From the NCBI GenBank assembly GCA_964387535.1, contig CAYLXH010000024.1, positions 1-20,662 on the forward strand: a DNA stretch of 20,662 bases, in the 5' to 3' direction. Under the pieces are notes generated by a model that saw nothing but the letters and a program-made list of their open reading frames with translations, ran no database searches and had not been told where the DNA came from. Within the stretch, counting starts at the first letter, position 1. Each line of letters starts with the position of its first letter. Shown here one piece after another: positions 1-6,531 of the stretch. Both the position numbers and the translations under genes were made by a program. Source of the stretch: Butyricicoccus_A sp964387535 (GTDB lineage Bacteria > Bacillota > Clostridia > Oscillospirales > Butyricicoccaceae).

Positions 1-1
1 C

Positions 2-322
2 ACCGGTGTGCCGGAACGCGTCAGCACGGAGGATGCCAAGGTAATTTTGACGGAATACGCCGATCTGTTTGAGGAATCGGACGACATGACAGCTTGGTTT
101 GACAAAGTGAAGCAACTGGCTGCGGCACACGGATATGCGCCGGAGACCAAGCTGTATAAAAAGGATCCGGATTCTTACAAGGGACCGGTCGGCGATGTGT
201 CGATGGTATTGCGCGTTGCGGTCTGCGGACGCACCAATGCACCGGATCTGTTCTCGGTGATGCAGCTTTTGGGTGCGGAGACAGTTCGTCAGCGTCTGGA
301 GCAGTGCAAGCAGGCATTGTAA
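2..322 (+). CDS. gltX: glutamyl-tRNA synthetase, C-terminal part (partial)
   Basis: The frame is open from the window edge and ends at TAA 320-322, so only about the last 106 residues are seen. GltX charges tRNA with glutamate in the cytoplasm. The visible part is the helical anticodon-binding domain, with the GDVSMVLRVAVCGR segment and a following DLFSVMQLLG segment that match the C-terminal end of bacterial GluRS (here R-V-A-V-C-G-R-T instead of the usual R-x-A-l-t-G). The catalytic HIGH and KMSKS motifs lie outside the window. A GTG at 8-10 is an internal codon, not a start. glnS follows 119 bases downstream on the same strand, and the two are probably co-transcribed because no convincing terminator or promoter lies between them. 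Identification rests on family resemblance plus the glnS neighbour. Confidence 0.8.
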   Translation, partial: TGVPERVSTEDAKVILTEYADLFEESDDMTAWFDKVKQLAAAHGYAPETKLYKKDPDSYKGPVGDVSMVLRVAVCGRTNAPDLFSVMQLLGAETVRQRLEQCKQAL

Positions 323-341
323 TGTCATAAATTGACGGCGT

Positions 342-390
342 AGGACAATAAGGTCCTGCGTGTTCACTGCGTGATTGGGAATAGCAGGAC
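342..390 (+). other. mutually exclusive small hairpins in the gltX-glnS spacer
   Basis: AGGAC (342-346) can pair with GTCCT (353-357), and the same GTCCTGC (353-359) can instead pair with GCAGGAC (384-390). The alternatives cannot form together. There is no U-tract, and no T-box specifier or T-box core was recognised, so this may only be an mRNA processing or stability structure, or chance. Confidence 0.25.
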
Positions 391-441
391 TGTATGTGTC
401 TGCAATTTGTATGGAATATCAAGTAAAGGGGAATTACCGAT

Positions 442-2118
442 ATGGAATTCGCATCGAATTTTCTGACAGAGATTATTGATGAAGATATTGAACACGGCTT
501 AACGGAACGCATTCATACGCGGTTTCCGCCGGAGCCGAATGGCTATCTGCATATTGGATCGGCCAAGGCAATTTATATTAACTGGATGATTGCTCAAAAA
601 TATGATGGTCTGTTCAATCTTCGGTTTGATGATACCAATCCGGCACGGGAGGACGACGAATACGTTCAGTCGATTCGTCAGGATATCGCGTGGCTGACGG
701 GCTCGGAACCATCCGGAGGCATTTTCTATGGCTCGGACTATTTTGATAAGTGCTATGAGTGCGCAATTTCTTTGATTAAGCAAGGAAAAGCATATGTCTG
801 TGACCTGTCTCAGGAGGAGATGCGCGAATATCGCGGCACGCTGACCGAGCCGGGCAAGGACAGCCCATATCGCAGTCGCTCTGTCGAAGAAAATCTCCGC
901 CTGTTTGAGGAGATGCGTGACGACCACTATCCGGACGGCAGCAAAGTTCTGCGCGCGAAAATTGATATGGCATCCCCGAATATGAACATGAGAGATCCGG
1001 CAATTTATCGCATTGTTCATATCCCGCATCATCGAATTGGAAATAAGTGGTGTATCTATCCGCTGTATGATTTTGCCCATCCGATTCAGGATGCCATGGA
1101 GGGCATTACGCACTCGATGTGCTCGATTGAGTTTGAAAACCATCGTCCGCTGTATGAATGGGTGGTGGACAATTGTGCGTCCTGTCTCCCGTCTCATCCA
1201 AAGCAGAGAGAGTTTGCCCGCCTGAACGTCACCAATACGGTAATGTCCAAGCGCTACCTACGTGAGCTGGTAGAAACCGGCAAGGTAGAGGGCTGGGATG
1301 ACCCGCGTATGCCGACGCTGTGCGGTCTGCGCCGCCGTGGTTACACCCCGAGCTCAATTTTGGAGTTTGTTGCCCGTGCCGGTGTGGCCAAGACGGATTC
1401 CTTGGTTGATATCAAGCTGTTGGAGTATTGCATCCGGGATGAACTGAACAATACCGCACTGCGCCGTATGGCTGTGACGGAACCGATCAAGATGGTGATC
1501 ACGAACTATCCGGAGGACAAGACGGAAACCTTTGAGGTTGCAAACAATCCGAAGGATGAGTCAGCAGGAACCCGAGCTGTTCCGTTCTCCCGAGAGCTGT
1601 GGATTGAACAGAGTGATTTTGCGATCGTTCCGCCGCCAAAGTTTAAGCGCCTGAAGCCGGGCGGAGAGGTTCGCTTGATGGGAGCGTATATTGTCAAGTG
1701 CAATGATGTCGTTCAGGACGAGAACGGGAATGTCGTCGAAGTGCACTGTACGGCTGATCTGGAGACTGGAAACGGAAACCCTGTAGACGGACGCAAGGTT
1801 CGCGGTAATATTCATTGGGTATCTGCCCGACATGCGCTGGATGCAGAACTGTATCTGTATGACAATCTGTTTACGTTGGAAAATACCAATGATGTTCCGG
1901 AGGGAAAGACGTATCTGGACTTCCTGAATCCGGATTCGCTGAAAAAACTGCATGGCTGCAAGCTGGAAGGGTCGATTGCAGAGGTTCCGCAGGGAACCCC
2001 GATGCAGTTTGTCCGCATGGGATATTACATCAGTGACAGTGCGGGCGGTGACGACGGCACGCTGCGGTTTAACCGCATTGTCTCGCTGAAGGACAGCTTC
2101 AAGCCGGAGGCAAAGTAA
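442..2118 (+). CDS. glnS: glutaminyl-tRNA synthetase
   Basis: 558 residues, close to the usual GlnRS length of about 550. It attaches glutamine to tRNA-Gln in the cytoplasm using ATP. The class I signature is clear: PPEPNGYLHIGS at residues 29-40, DDTNP just after it, and VMSKR as the KMSKS-type loop (near residue 268). The C-terminal half has the beta-barrel anticodon-binding domain, ending in a YYISD and FNRIVSLKDS segment typical of GlnRS. The start is set by AAAGGGG at 425-431, 10 bases before ATG. The last residue of the HIGH box is Ser40, not His. Many Firmicutes lack GlnRS and use GatCAB amidation of Glu-tRNA-Gln instead, so its presence is a lineage marker. A strong terminator follows at 2197-2233. 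Confidence 0.97.
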   Translation: MEFASNFLTEIIDEDIEHGLTERIHTRFPPEPNGYLHIGSAKAIYINWMIAQKYDGLFNLRFDDTNPAREDDEYVQSIRQDIAWLTGSEPSGGIFYGSDYFDKCYECAISLIKQGKAYVCDLSQEEMREYRGTLTEPGKDSPYRSRSVEENLRLFEEMRDDHYPDGSKVLRAKIDMASPNMNMRDPAIYRIVHIPHHRIGNKWCIYPLYDFAHPIQDAMEGITHSMCSIEFENHRPLYEWVVDNCASCLPSHPKQREFARLNVTNTVMSKRYLRELVETGKVEGWDDPRMPTLCGLRRRGYTPSSILEFVARAGVAKTDSLVDIKLLEYCIRDELNNTALRRMAVTEPIKMVITNYPEDKTETFEVANNPKDESAGTRAVPFSRELWIEQSDFAIVPPPKFKRLKPGGEVRLMGAYIVKCNDVVQDENGNVVEVHCTADLETGNGNPVDGRKVRGNIHWVSARHALDAELYLYDNLFTLENTNDVPEGKTYLDFLNPDSLKKLHGCKLEGSIAEVPQGTPMQFVRMGYYISDSAGGDDGTLRFNRIVSLKDSFKPEAK

Positions 2119-2196
2119 GAGTGGTATCCGCTGCATCCGACGAGTGAGAGGATGCAATCACATCGACCGTCAACAAGGCTGGAATGATGTCAATAC

Positions 2197-2233
2197 AAAA
2201 GCGCAGTTCGGTGTAAGACCGAACTGCGCTTTT
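2197..2233 (+). terminator. intrinsic terminator after glnS (bidirectional)
   Basis: A perfect 16-bp stem (2197-2212 with 2218-2233) encloses a 5-base loop. The 3' arm ends in TTTT on the plus strand and the stem begins with AAAA, so it can also stop minus-strand transcription arriving from the zinc-ribbon remnant. Confidence 0.92.
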
Positions 2234-2279
2234 TCACATAAGATAGCGTTTGTTCAATAGGTTATGTGATCCTCCTGTT

Positions 2280-2497
2280 TTACCGTTTGATCATGATAAT
2301 TTTACACGGACGGCAGTGCCAGCAATTTACATAGCAGGGAAGAAAATCTTGATATTCGTTATCCATCAATTTTCGGCTGGCTTTGTCGCAGAGGGTTTGC
2401 GATAAAATGGGGAGGGTTCGGGAAGTCTGATGAGATAGCCCACATCAGCCATCACAAACCCAGAAATCATTTCTTTTCCACAGTAAGGACAGGTCAT
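2280..2497 (-). pseudogene. zinc-ribbon microprotein with apparent 1-base frameshift
   Basis: On the minus strand a GAGGTGAAT ribosome site precedes ATG at 2497-2495. The first frame reads MTCPYCGKEM... for 43 residues and stops at TGA 2368-2366. The shifted frame continues as ...RKLMDNEYQDF... with HCRPCKIIMI and ends at TAA 2282-2280. ATG to that second stop is 218 bases, one short of a 73-codon frame (72 residues). CPYC at the N-terminus plus CRPC followed by a hydrophobic strand at the C-terminus is the layout of small two-knuckle zinc-ribbon proteins that are common in Clostridia (family resemblance to PF20097/DUF6487 is my recollection, not a search). The shift probably lies between about 2390 and 2450. 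It could be a real decay, programmed slippage, or a base-calling error. Alternatively the 43-residue frame is a genuine one-knuckle peptide. Confidence 0.6.
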
Positions 2498-2649
2498 AAA
2501 GATTCACCTCACAGAATTACGATGGAGCGGCTTTATACAGTGTATTGTAGCCATAGGTTGCAATACAGGAATTATCATAGACTCTCTGTTTTGCAAACCT
2601 CACCATCACTTGCAGTAAAATGAAACCACTTTATTATTCAAAATCGAAG

Positions 2650-2679
2650 AACAACGACACGCTGCGGCGTGTCGTTGTT
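2650..2679 (-). terminator. terminator-like hairpin after the 34-residue microprotein
   Basis: A perfect 13-bp inverted repeat (2650-2662 with 2667-2679) has a 4-base loop. It begins 15 bases past the stop of the microprotein on the minus strand. The downstream minus-strand bases are only moderately T-rich (CTTCGATTTT), so termination may be partial. Confidence 0.7.
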
Positions 2680-2694
2680 CACAGTATGCAGAAT

Positions 2695-2799
2695 TTATGA
2701 TTGTGAAATCAGAGACAAAATACCTAGTGTCAGCGTTGCCGCGCCGAGAAGAATGACAGTGCCGCCGACGGCGATCGTTCCAATGCTAAGTCCTTTCAT
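2695..2799 (-). CDS. 34-residue hydrophobic microprotein
   Basis: ATG at 2799-2797 is preceded by AAGGAGGAC, an almost perfect ribosome site, and the frame runs to TAA at 2697-2695. The peptide starts MKGLSIG and is one continuous glycine-, alanine- and leucine-rich hydrophobic stretch (roughly residues 7-31), ending SQS. This fits a single transmembrane helix with a short basic N-terminus. It starts 65 bases after the recQ stop on the same strand and is followed by a hairpin, so it may be the last gene of a recQ transcript. A possible -10 (TATACT, near 2833) with a poor -35 could also serve it. No family is recognised. The strength of the ribosome site and the hairpin are the evidence that it is translated. 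Confidence 0.6.
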   Translation of the reverse strand: MKGLSIGTIAVGGTVILLGAATLTLGILSLISQS

Positions 2800-2864
2800 T
2801 ACAGAGTCCTCCTTCGCTTTATTATGCATAGTATAACACATAGGATACAATATTTCACTCTATT

Positions 2865-4679
2865 TCATTCGGTTTTTTCTGTACGGCTGCAGACCGTCAG
2901 AATTTTTTTGCCGTATTGACGGAGCTTGTGGCGATTGATTCCGTCAATCGTAAATAATTGGTGTTCATTGGTGGGGCGGCGCTGGCAGATTTCCTCCAGT
3001 GCGCGGTCGGTCAGCAGTGCGGATGGAGGTACTCCCTGCCGGGCCGCCAGTTGGCGACGCAGTGTATACAGTTCCTGGTACAGTAGAGGATTGGAGGAGT
3101 GATTGACAGCGCGGCGTTCGCGAATATTTTTCGGGGTGCGGGAGCGAACTTTCATGGTGACCGGTTGATTGTGAAACAGAACGTGCTTGGCATTGGAACA
3201 CAAGCGAAGGATTCCCTCATCCGTTTCCACGAGATATTGCTGATGAATCAGATGAGCGGTCAGGGCAGAAAGCTGGGAGTCCGAGGCATCGGGCATCAGT
3301 CCAAAGGTGGACAGTGATTCCCAGTGATGGTGGGAGATGATAGGTGTGAGTTTTCCCTGCAAGATCCGATGAATGGTATTTGTATCGGCATTTTGCTGTG
3401 TACGGTATACACAGGAGAGCAGCTTCTGTGCATCAACGGTCACATCAAGCGCCTCGCTGGATGCCTCACAGTTACAGCAGGCACCGCAGAAATCGGTGGT
3501 TTTCTCACCAAAGTAATGCAGAATGTGCTCCCGGAGACAGTGGTCTGACAGGGCGTATTGGCGCATTGCGTGCAGGCGACGAATTTTTTCTGCACGAAGC
3601 TGCATGACTTCGTCGTCGGTCAATGCCGGATTTTCTGGATCTTGCTCGATCAGGAATTCCTGAAGGGAAAGATCCTGCTCAGAAAACAGCAGCAGACAGT
3701 GAGCGCTGGCACCATCGCGACCGGCACGTCCTGCTTCCTGATAATAGTTTTCCAGATTGCCAGGCATCTGGTAATGCACGATAAAACGCACATTGGATTT
3801 ATTGATGCCCATACCAAAGGCGTTCGTGGCGCAGAGTACGGAAATTTGGTCGTGTACAAAGGCGGTTTGACTGGCGGCCCTCTGTTCGGCGCTCATACCA
3901 CCGTGGTAAGGCATGGCGGACATTCCTTGTTCTGTGAGAAGACGTGCTGTGTGTTCCGCAGCTTTCCGTGTGGCGCAATAAACGATACCGGGAAAGGTGG
4001 TCTGCTGTTTGAGGAAACGAAGCAGATCCCTGTCTTTGTCTGTGGAGTGAAGGACGTCCAAATACAGATTAGGGCGGTTAAAGCTCGTAATGACCTCTTC
4101 AGGATGATTTAATGTGAGACATTTTATGATGTCCTGACGAACCCGTACGGTAGCAGTGGCAGTGAAAGCAGCTACAACTGGGCGCGGAGAGATCATTGGA
4201 ATCACGGCGGGAATTTTACGATAGCTGGGACGAAAGTCATGGCCCCACTGGGAGATACAGTGCGCTTCATCCACGACGATAAGTGAGATTGGCATTTGCT
4301 GTAACTGGTGCAGAAATGTTGTGTTTGCCAATCGCTCGGGGGAAATGTAGATTAATTTGCAGCGGCCTTCCTGAATTTTTTGGATGGATTGGGCGTAGTC
4401 TGCGCTGCTGATTGCGCTGTGAATGCAGCAGGCGGGGATACCGGAGGCGCACAGAGCTGCAACCTGATCGTTCATCAAAGAGATCAGAGGAGACAGCACC
4501 AGAGTCAGCCCAGGAAGAAGAAGGGCGGGAAACTGGTAGCACAGAGACTTGCCGGCACCGGTTGGCAGGACACCGAAAGCATCACGTCCGGACAGAATGG
4601 CATCAATCAGACGTAGCTGACCGGGCCGAAAAGAAGTATATCCAAAGGTTTCTCTCAAAATGCGGGTGCGAATGTCCAT
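2865..4679 (-). CDS. recQ: ATP-dependent DNA helicase RecQ
   Basis: 604 residues, the normal RecQ length. It unwinds duplex and branched DNA 3' to 5' in recombination and fork repair. Visible motifs in order: Walker A GAGKS at residues 41-45, DEAH at 137-140 followed by CISQWGHDFRP, FTATA (motif III), the helicase C domain with FGMGINKSNVRF and QEAGRAGRDG, the zinc-binding Cys set (C, then CGACCNC) at about 380-405, a winged-helix RQC region, and a C-terminal HRDC domain from about 528 that ends near TIDGINRHKLRQYG. The start at 4679 is chosen because AAGGAGGG lies 5 bases upstream. The frame is open further upstream to 4916, but that part crosses the promoter and a terminator and is low-complexity. 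A good promoter lies at 4713-4741. Confidence 0.96.
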   Translation of the reverse strand: MDIRTRILRETFGYTSFRPGQLRLIDAILSGRDAFGVLPTGAGKSLCYQFPALLLPGLTLVLSPLISLMNDQVAALCASGIPACCIHSAISSADYAQSIQKIQEGRCKLIYISPERLANTTFLHQLQQMPISLIVVDEAHCISQWGHDFRPSYRKIPAVIPMISPRPVVAAFTATATVRVRQDIIKCLTLNHPEEVITSFNRPNLYLDVLHSTDKDRDLLRFLKQQTTFPGIVYCATRKAAEHTARLLTEQGMSAMPYHGGMSAEQRAASQTAFVHDQISVLCATNAFGMGINKSNVRFIVHYQMPGNLENYYQEAGRAGRDGASAHCLLLFSEQDLSLQEFLIEQDPENPALTDDEVMQLRAEKIRRLHAMRQYALSDHCLREHILHYFGEKTTDFCGACCNCEASSEALDVTVDAQKLLSCVYRTQQNADTNTIHRILQGKLTPIISHHHWESLSTFGLMPDASDSQLSALTAHLIHQQYLVETDEGILRLCSNAKHVLFHNQPVTMKVRSRTPKNIRERRAVNHSSNPLLYQELYTLRRQLAARQGVPPSALLTDRALEEICQRRPTNEHQLFTIDGINRHKLRQYGKKILTVCSRTEKTE

Positions 4680-4712
4680 AATGCCCTCCTTGTCGGTGAA
4701 AGAATTGAAATT

Positions 4713-4741
4713 ATTATGCCACAGGGAGACACAAAGAGCAA
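4713..4741 (-). promoter_or_regulatory. recQ promoter (extended -10)
   Basis: Reading the minus strand: TTGCTC at 4741-4736, a 17-base spacer, and CATAAT at 4718-4713 preceded by TGG, which gives an extended -10. The predicted 5' leader is about 27 bases before the recQ start. Confidence 0.65.
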
Positions 4742-4759
4742 CAGAATGGGAGGAAAAAG

Positions 4760-4790
4760 AAAAACTCCGGACATCATGTCCGGAGTTTTT
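4760..4790. terminator. strong intrinsic terminator upstream of recQ
   Basis: A 14-bp perfect stem (4760-4773 with 4777-4790) has a 3-base loop. A-tracts flank one side and T-tracts the other, so it works in both directions. On the minus strand the 3' arm is followed by TTTTTCTTTTTCC. It sits immediately upstream of the recQ promoter and insulates recQ from minus-strand transcription out of the 4850-4976 element. Confidence 0.85.
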
Positions 4791-4847
4791 CCTGAGTAAA
4801 AAATGAAAGAAGTAAAAAATGAAAAGATTAAATGAAAAAGAAAAAAG

Positions 4848-4976
4848 TATAAAAACTGTTATTGTTAAGATAACAGAGAATTGGTAGTCTGCTCGCCGTT
4901 CAGCAGAACAATACACCGCGGGATGAACGGCGAGACAGTGATAGGCGCGATGTATTGTTTCGATGAATCTATCATA
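4848..4976 (-). ncRNA. candidate small RNA with interleaved inverted repeats
   Basis: Two inverted repeats overlap in the order A-B-A'-B': CTCGCCGTTCA 4892-4902 with its exact complement 4924-4934 (11 bp), and 4907-4920 with 4946-4959 (14 positions, one mismatch). Read on the minus strand, a TATGAT -10-like box lies at 4976-4971 and an AT-rich hairpin (4856-4862 with 4870-4876) followed by TTTTTAT ends the unit, which predicts a transcript of about 115 bases. The -35 is weak, so orientation and transcription are uncertain. No known RNA family was recognised. It could instead be a protein-binding DNA site or the remnant of a mobile repeat. The rest of 4742-5121 is A/T-rich and shows no gene. 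Confidence 0.35.
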
Positions 4977-5121
4977 CTGGAAAATTGTGAAGGAAATTCA
5001 GCGGAACAGTAAAGAAATTGTGAGAAGATTATGAATAATTCGTTAATTATGGGATATGTTTGATAAACTATACAAAATTGTGTGAAAGGAATGTTTTTTG
5101 TTATGGTTTGGGAAAAAGGAT

Positions 5122-5150
5122 TTGTATTTCCCGGGGAGGAATGGTACAAT
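5122..5150 (+). promoter_or_regulatory. promoter of malic enzyme gene
   Basis: TTGTAT (5122-5127), a 17-base spacer and TACAAT (5145-5150) form a good sigma-A promoter, giving a leader of about 65 bases before the ATG at 5221. Confidence 0.7.
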
Positions 5151-5220
5151 AGAACCAATCATTTCCCATGGAAATAGAAAAATTACATGCCCGTATCGGC
5201 AGTGTTACAGGAGGACTATC

Positions 5221-6393
5221 ATGGATCGAAACGAAAAAGCACTTCAGGCTCATCGGGAATGGAAGGGAAAAATTGAAGTAATTGCCCGCTGCAAGGTTGA
5301 GAGCGCAGAAGATTTATCCATTGCATATACCCCTGGCGTCGCTCAGCCGTGTCTGGAGATTCAAAAGGATATTGATCTGAGCTATGAGTATACCCGCCGC
5401 AGCAATCTGGTTGCGGTTATTACCGATGGTTCCGCTGTTCTTGGACTGGGAGACATTGGACCAGAAGCCGGTATGCCGGTTATGGAGGGCAAGTGTGCAC
5501 TGTTTAAGGCGTTTGGCGACGTGGATGCATTCCCGCTGTGTATTAAAACAAAGGATGTCGATGAATTTGTTGATACGGTATATAATATCAGCGGTTCGTT
5601 TGGCGGCATCAATCTGGAGGACATCAGTGCGCCACGATGCTTTGAGATTGAACGCAAGCTCAAAGAGCGCTGTGATATTCCGATTTTTCATGATGACCAG
5701 CACGGTACCGCCATTTGTTGTGCAGCGGCGATGATCAACGCGTGCCGTCTGACTGGACGCCGTCTGGAAGATCTTCGCATGGTGGTCAACGGTGCTGGCG
5801 CAGCGGCGACGGCGGTAATCCGTCTGTTGCTTCGTATGGGCATCAAAGAAGTGATTGCGTGCAATCGCGGCGGCGTGATCTACGAAGGCCGTGACAACTT
5901 GACCGAGGCACAAAAAGAATTGGCCAAAATTACAAATCCAGAGAAACGCAAAGGTACGATGGCTGATGTCCTGGTTGGCGCCGATGTATTTTTTGGGTTG
6001 TCTGCTCCGGGTGTTCTGACACAGGAGATGGTTCGCACGATGGCGCCGAATCCGATGGTTCTTGCAATGGCAAATCCGGTTCCGGAAATCATGCCGGAGG
6101 ACGCGATTGCGGGCGGAGCTGCCGTGGTTGGCACGGGCCGCTCGGATTATCCGAATCAGATCAATAATGTTCTGGCTTTCCCGGGTGTGTTCCGTGGTGC
6201 GCTGGATGTCCGTGCGTCTGACATCAATGAGGAGATGAAGATTGCGGCAGCCTATGCAATTGCCGGACTGATATCCGATGAGGAATTGCGTGCGGATTAT
6301 ATTATTCCGAAAGCATTTGATCCGCGGGTGAAAGATACTGTGGCACAGGCGGTTGCCCAGGCGGCCCGCGAGAGCGGCGTAGCACGCATGTAA
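5221..6393 (+). CDS. NAD(P)-dependent malic enzyme
   Basis: 390 residues, the compact bacterial form. It oxidatively decarboxylates malate to pyruvate and CO2 with reduction of NAD(P), in the cytoplasm, and needs a divalent metal. Visible: YTPGVA with the catalytic Tyr36, a GKCALFKAFGDVDAFP block carrying the Lys that acts with it, EDISAPRCFEIERKL and FHDDQHGTA (156-164) as metal and substrate sites, a Rossmann loop GAGAAA at 191-196, and ANPVPEI near the end. The start is set by CAGGAGG at 5208-5214, 6 bases before ATG. The frame is open back to 5098, but that includes the promoter. Which cofactor is preferred is not decided by the sequence. The exporter downstream may be partly co-transcribed through the hairpin at 6454-6506. 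Confidence 0.95.
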   Translation: MDRNEKALQAHREWKGKIEVIARCKVESAEDLSIAYTPGVAQPCLEIQKDIDLSYEYTRRSNLVAVITDGSAVLGLGDIGPEAGMPVMEGKCALFKAFGDVDAFPLCIKTKDVDEFVDTVYNISGSFGGINLEDISAPRCFEIERKLKERCDIPIFHDDQHGTAICCAAAMINACRLTGRRLEDLRMVVNGAGAAATAVIRLLLRMGIKEVIACNRGGVIYEGRDNLTEAQKELAKITNPEKRKGTMADVLVGADVFFGLSAPGVLTQEMVRTMAPNPMVLAMANPVPEIMPEDAIAGGAAVVGTGRSDYPNQINNVLAFPGVFRGALDVRASDINEEMKIAAAYAIAGLISDEELRADYIIPKAFDPRVKDTVAQAVAQAARESGVARM

Positions 6394-6453
6394 GACTGTC
6401 TGCTGGCCGCAAAACCGAATAGAACCGCGCTGCTTGCTGCCGGGTAAACAGAG

Positions 6454-6506
6454 AGCGTCAGATTTTTCAGCATTAGGCCATAGGAGCTGGAAATTCTGAC
6501 GCTTTT
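6454..6506 (+). terminator. terminator or attenuator between malic enzyme and MATE exporter
   Basis: A long stem, 6454-6471 with 6486-6503, has one T-T mismatch and one G-U pair, a 14-base loop, and TTTT at 6503-6506. It ends only 15 bases before the ribosome site (TGGAGG, 6521-6526) of the exporter. No convincing promoter was found between 6394 and 6454, so the exporter either depends on read-through or has a promoter inside the upstream gene. Confidence 0.75.
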
Positions 6507-6531
6507 GATGTCTTGGAAAATGGAGGAAATG

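Noticed and set aside
323..441. T-box leader for glnS
   Set aside because: The spacer is too short and lacks the conserved T-box sequence, a specifier stem and a terminator.
2235..2268. 7-bp inverted repeat CACATAA/TTATGTG beyond the glnS terminator
   Set aside because: Short, AT-rich and without context; likely chance.
4680..4916. Upstream extension of the recQ frame
   Set aside because: It covers the recQ promoter and a strong terminator and encodes a low-complexity Phe/Ser-rich stretch; the internal ATG at 4679 has an ideal ribosome site.
4865..5158. Open frame of 97 codons on the minus strand over the inverted repeats
   Set aside because: Composition follows the AT-rich DNA, no ribosome site is seen, and it crosses the malic enzyme promoter and the repeat element.
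5098..5220. Longer N-terminus for malic enzyme
   Set aside because: The extension would contain the -35/-10 boxes and a second ribosome site; the family starts at the MDRNEKAL position.
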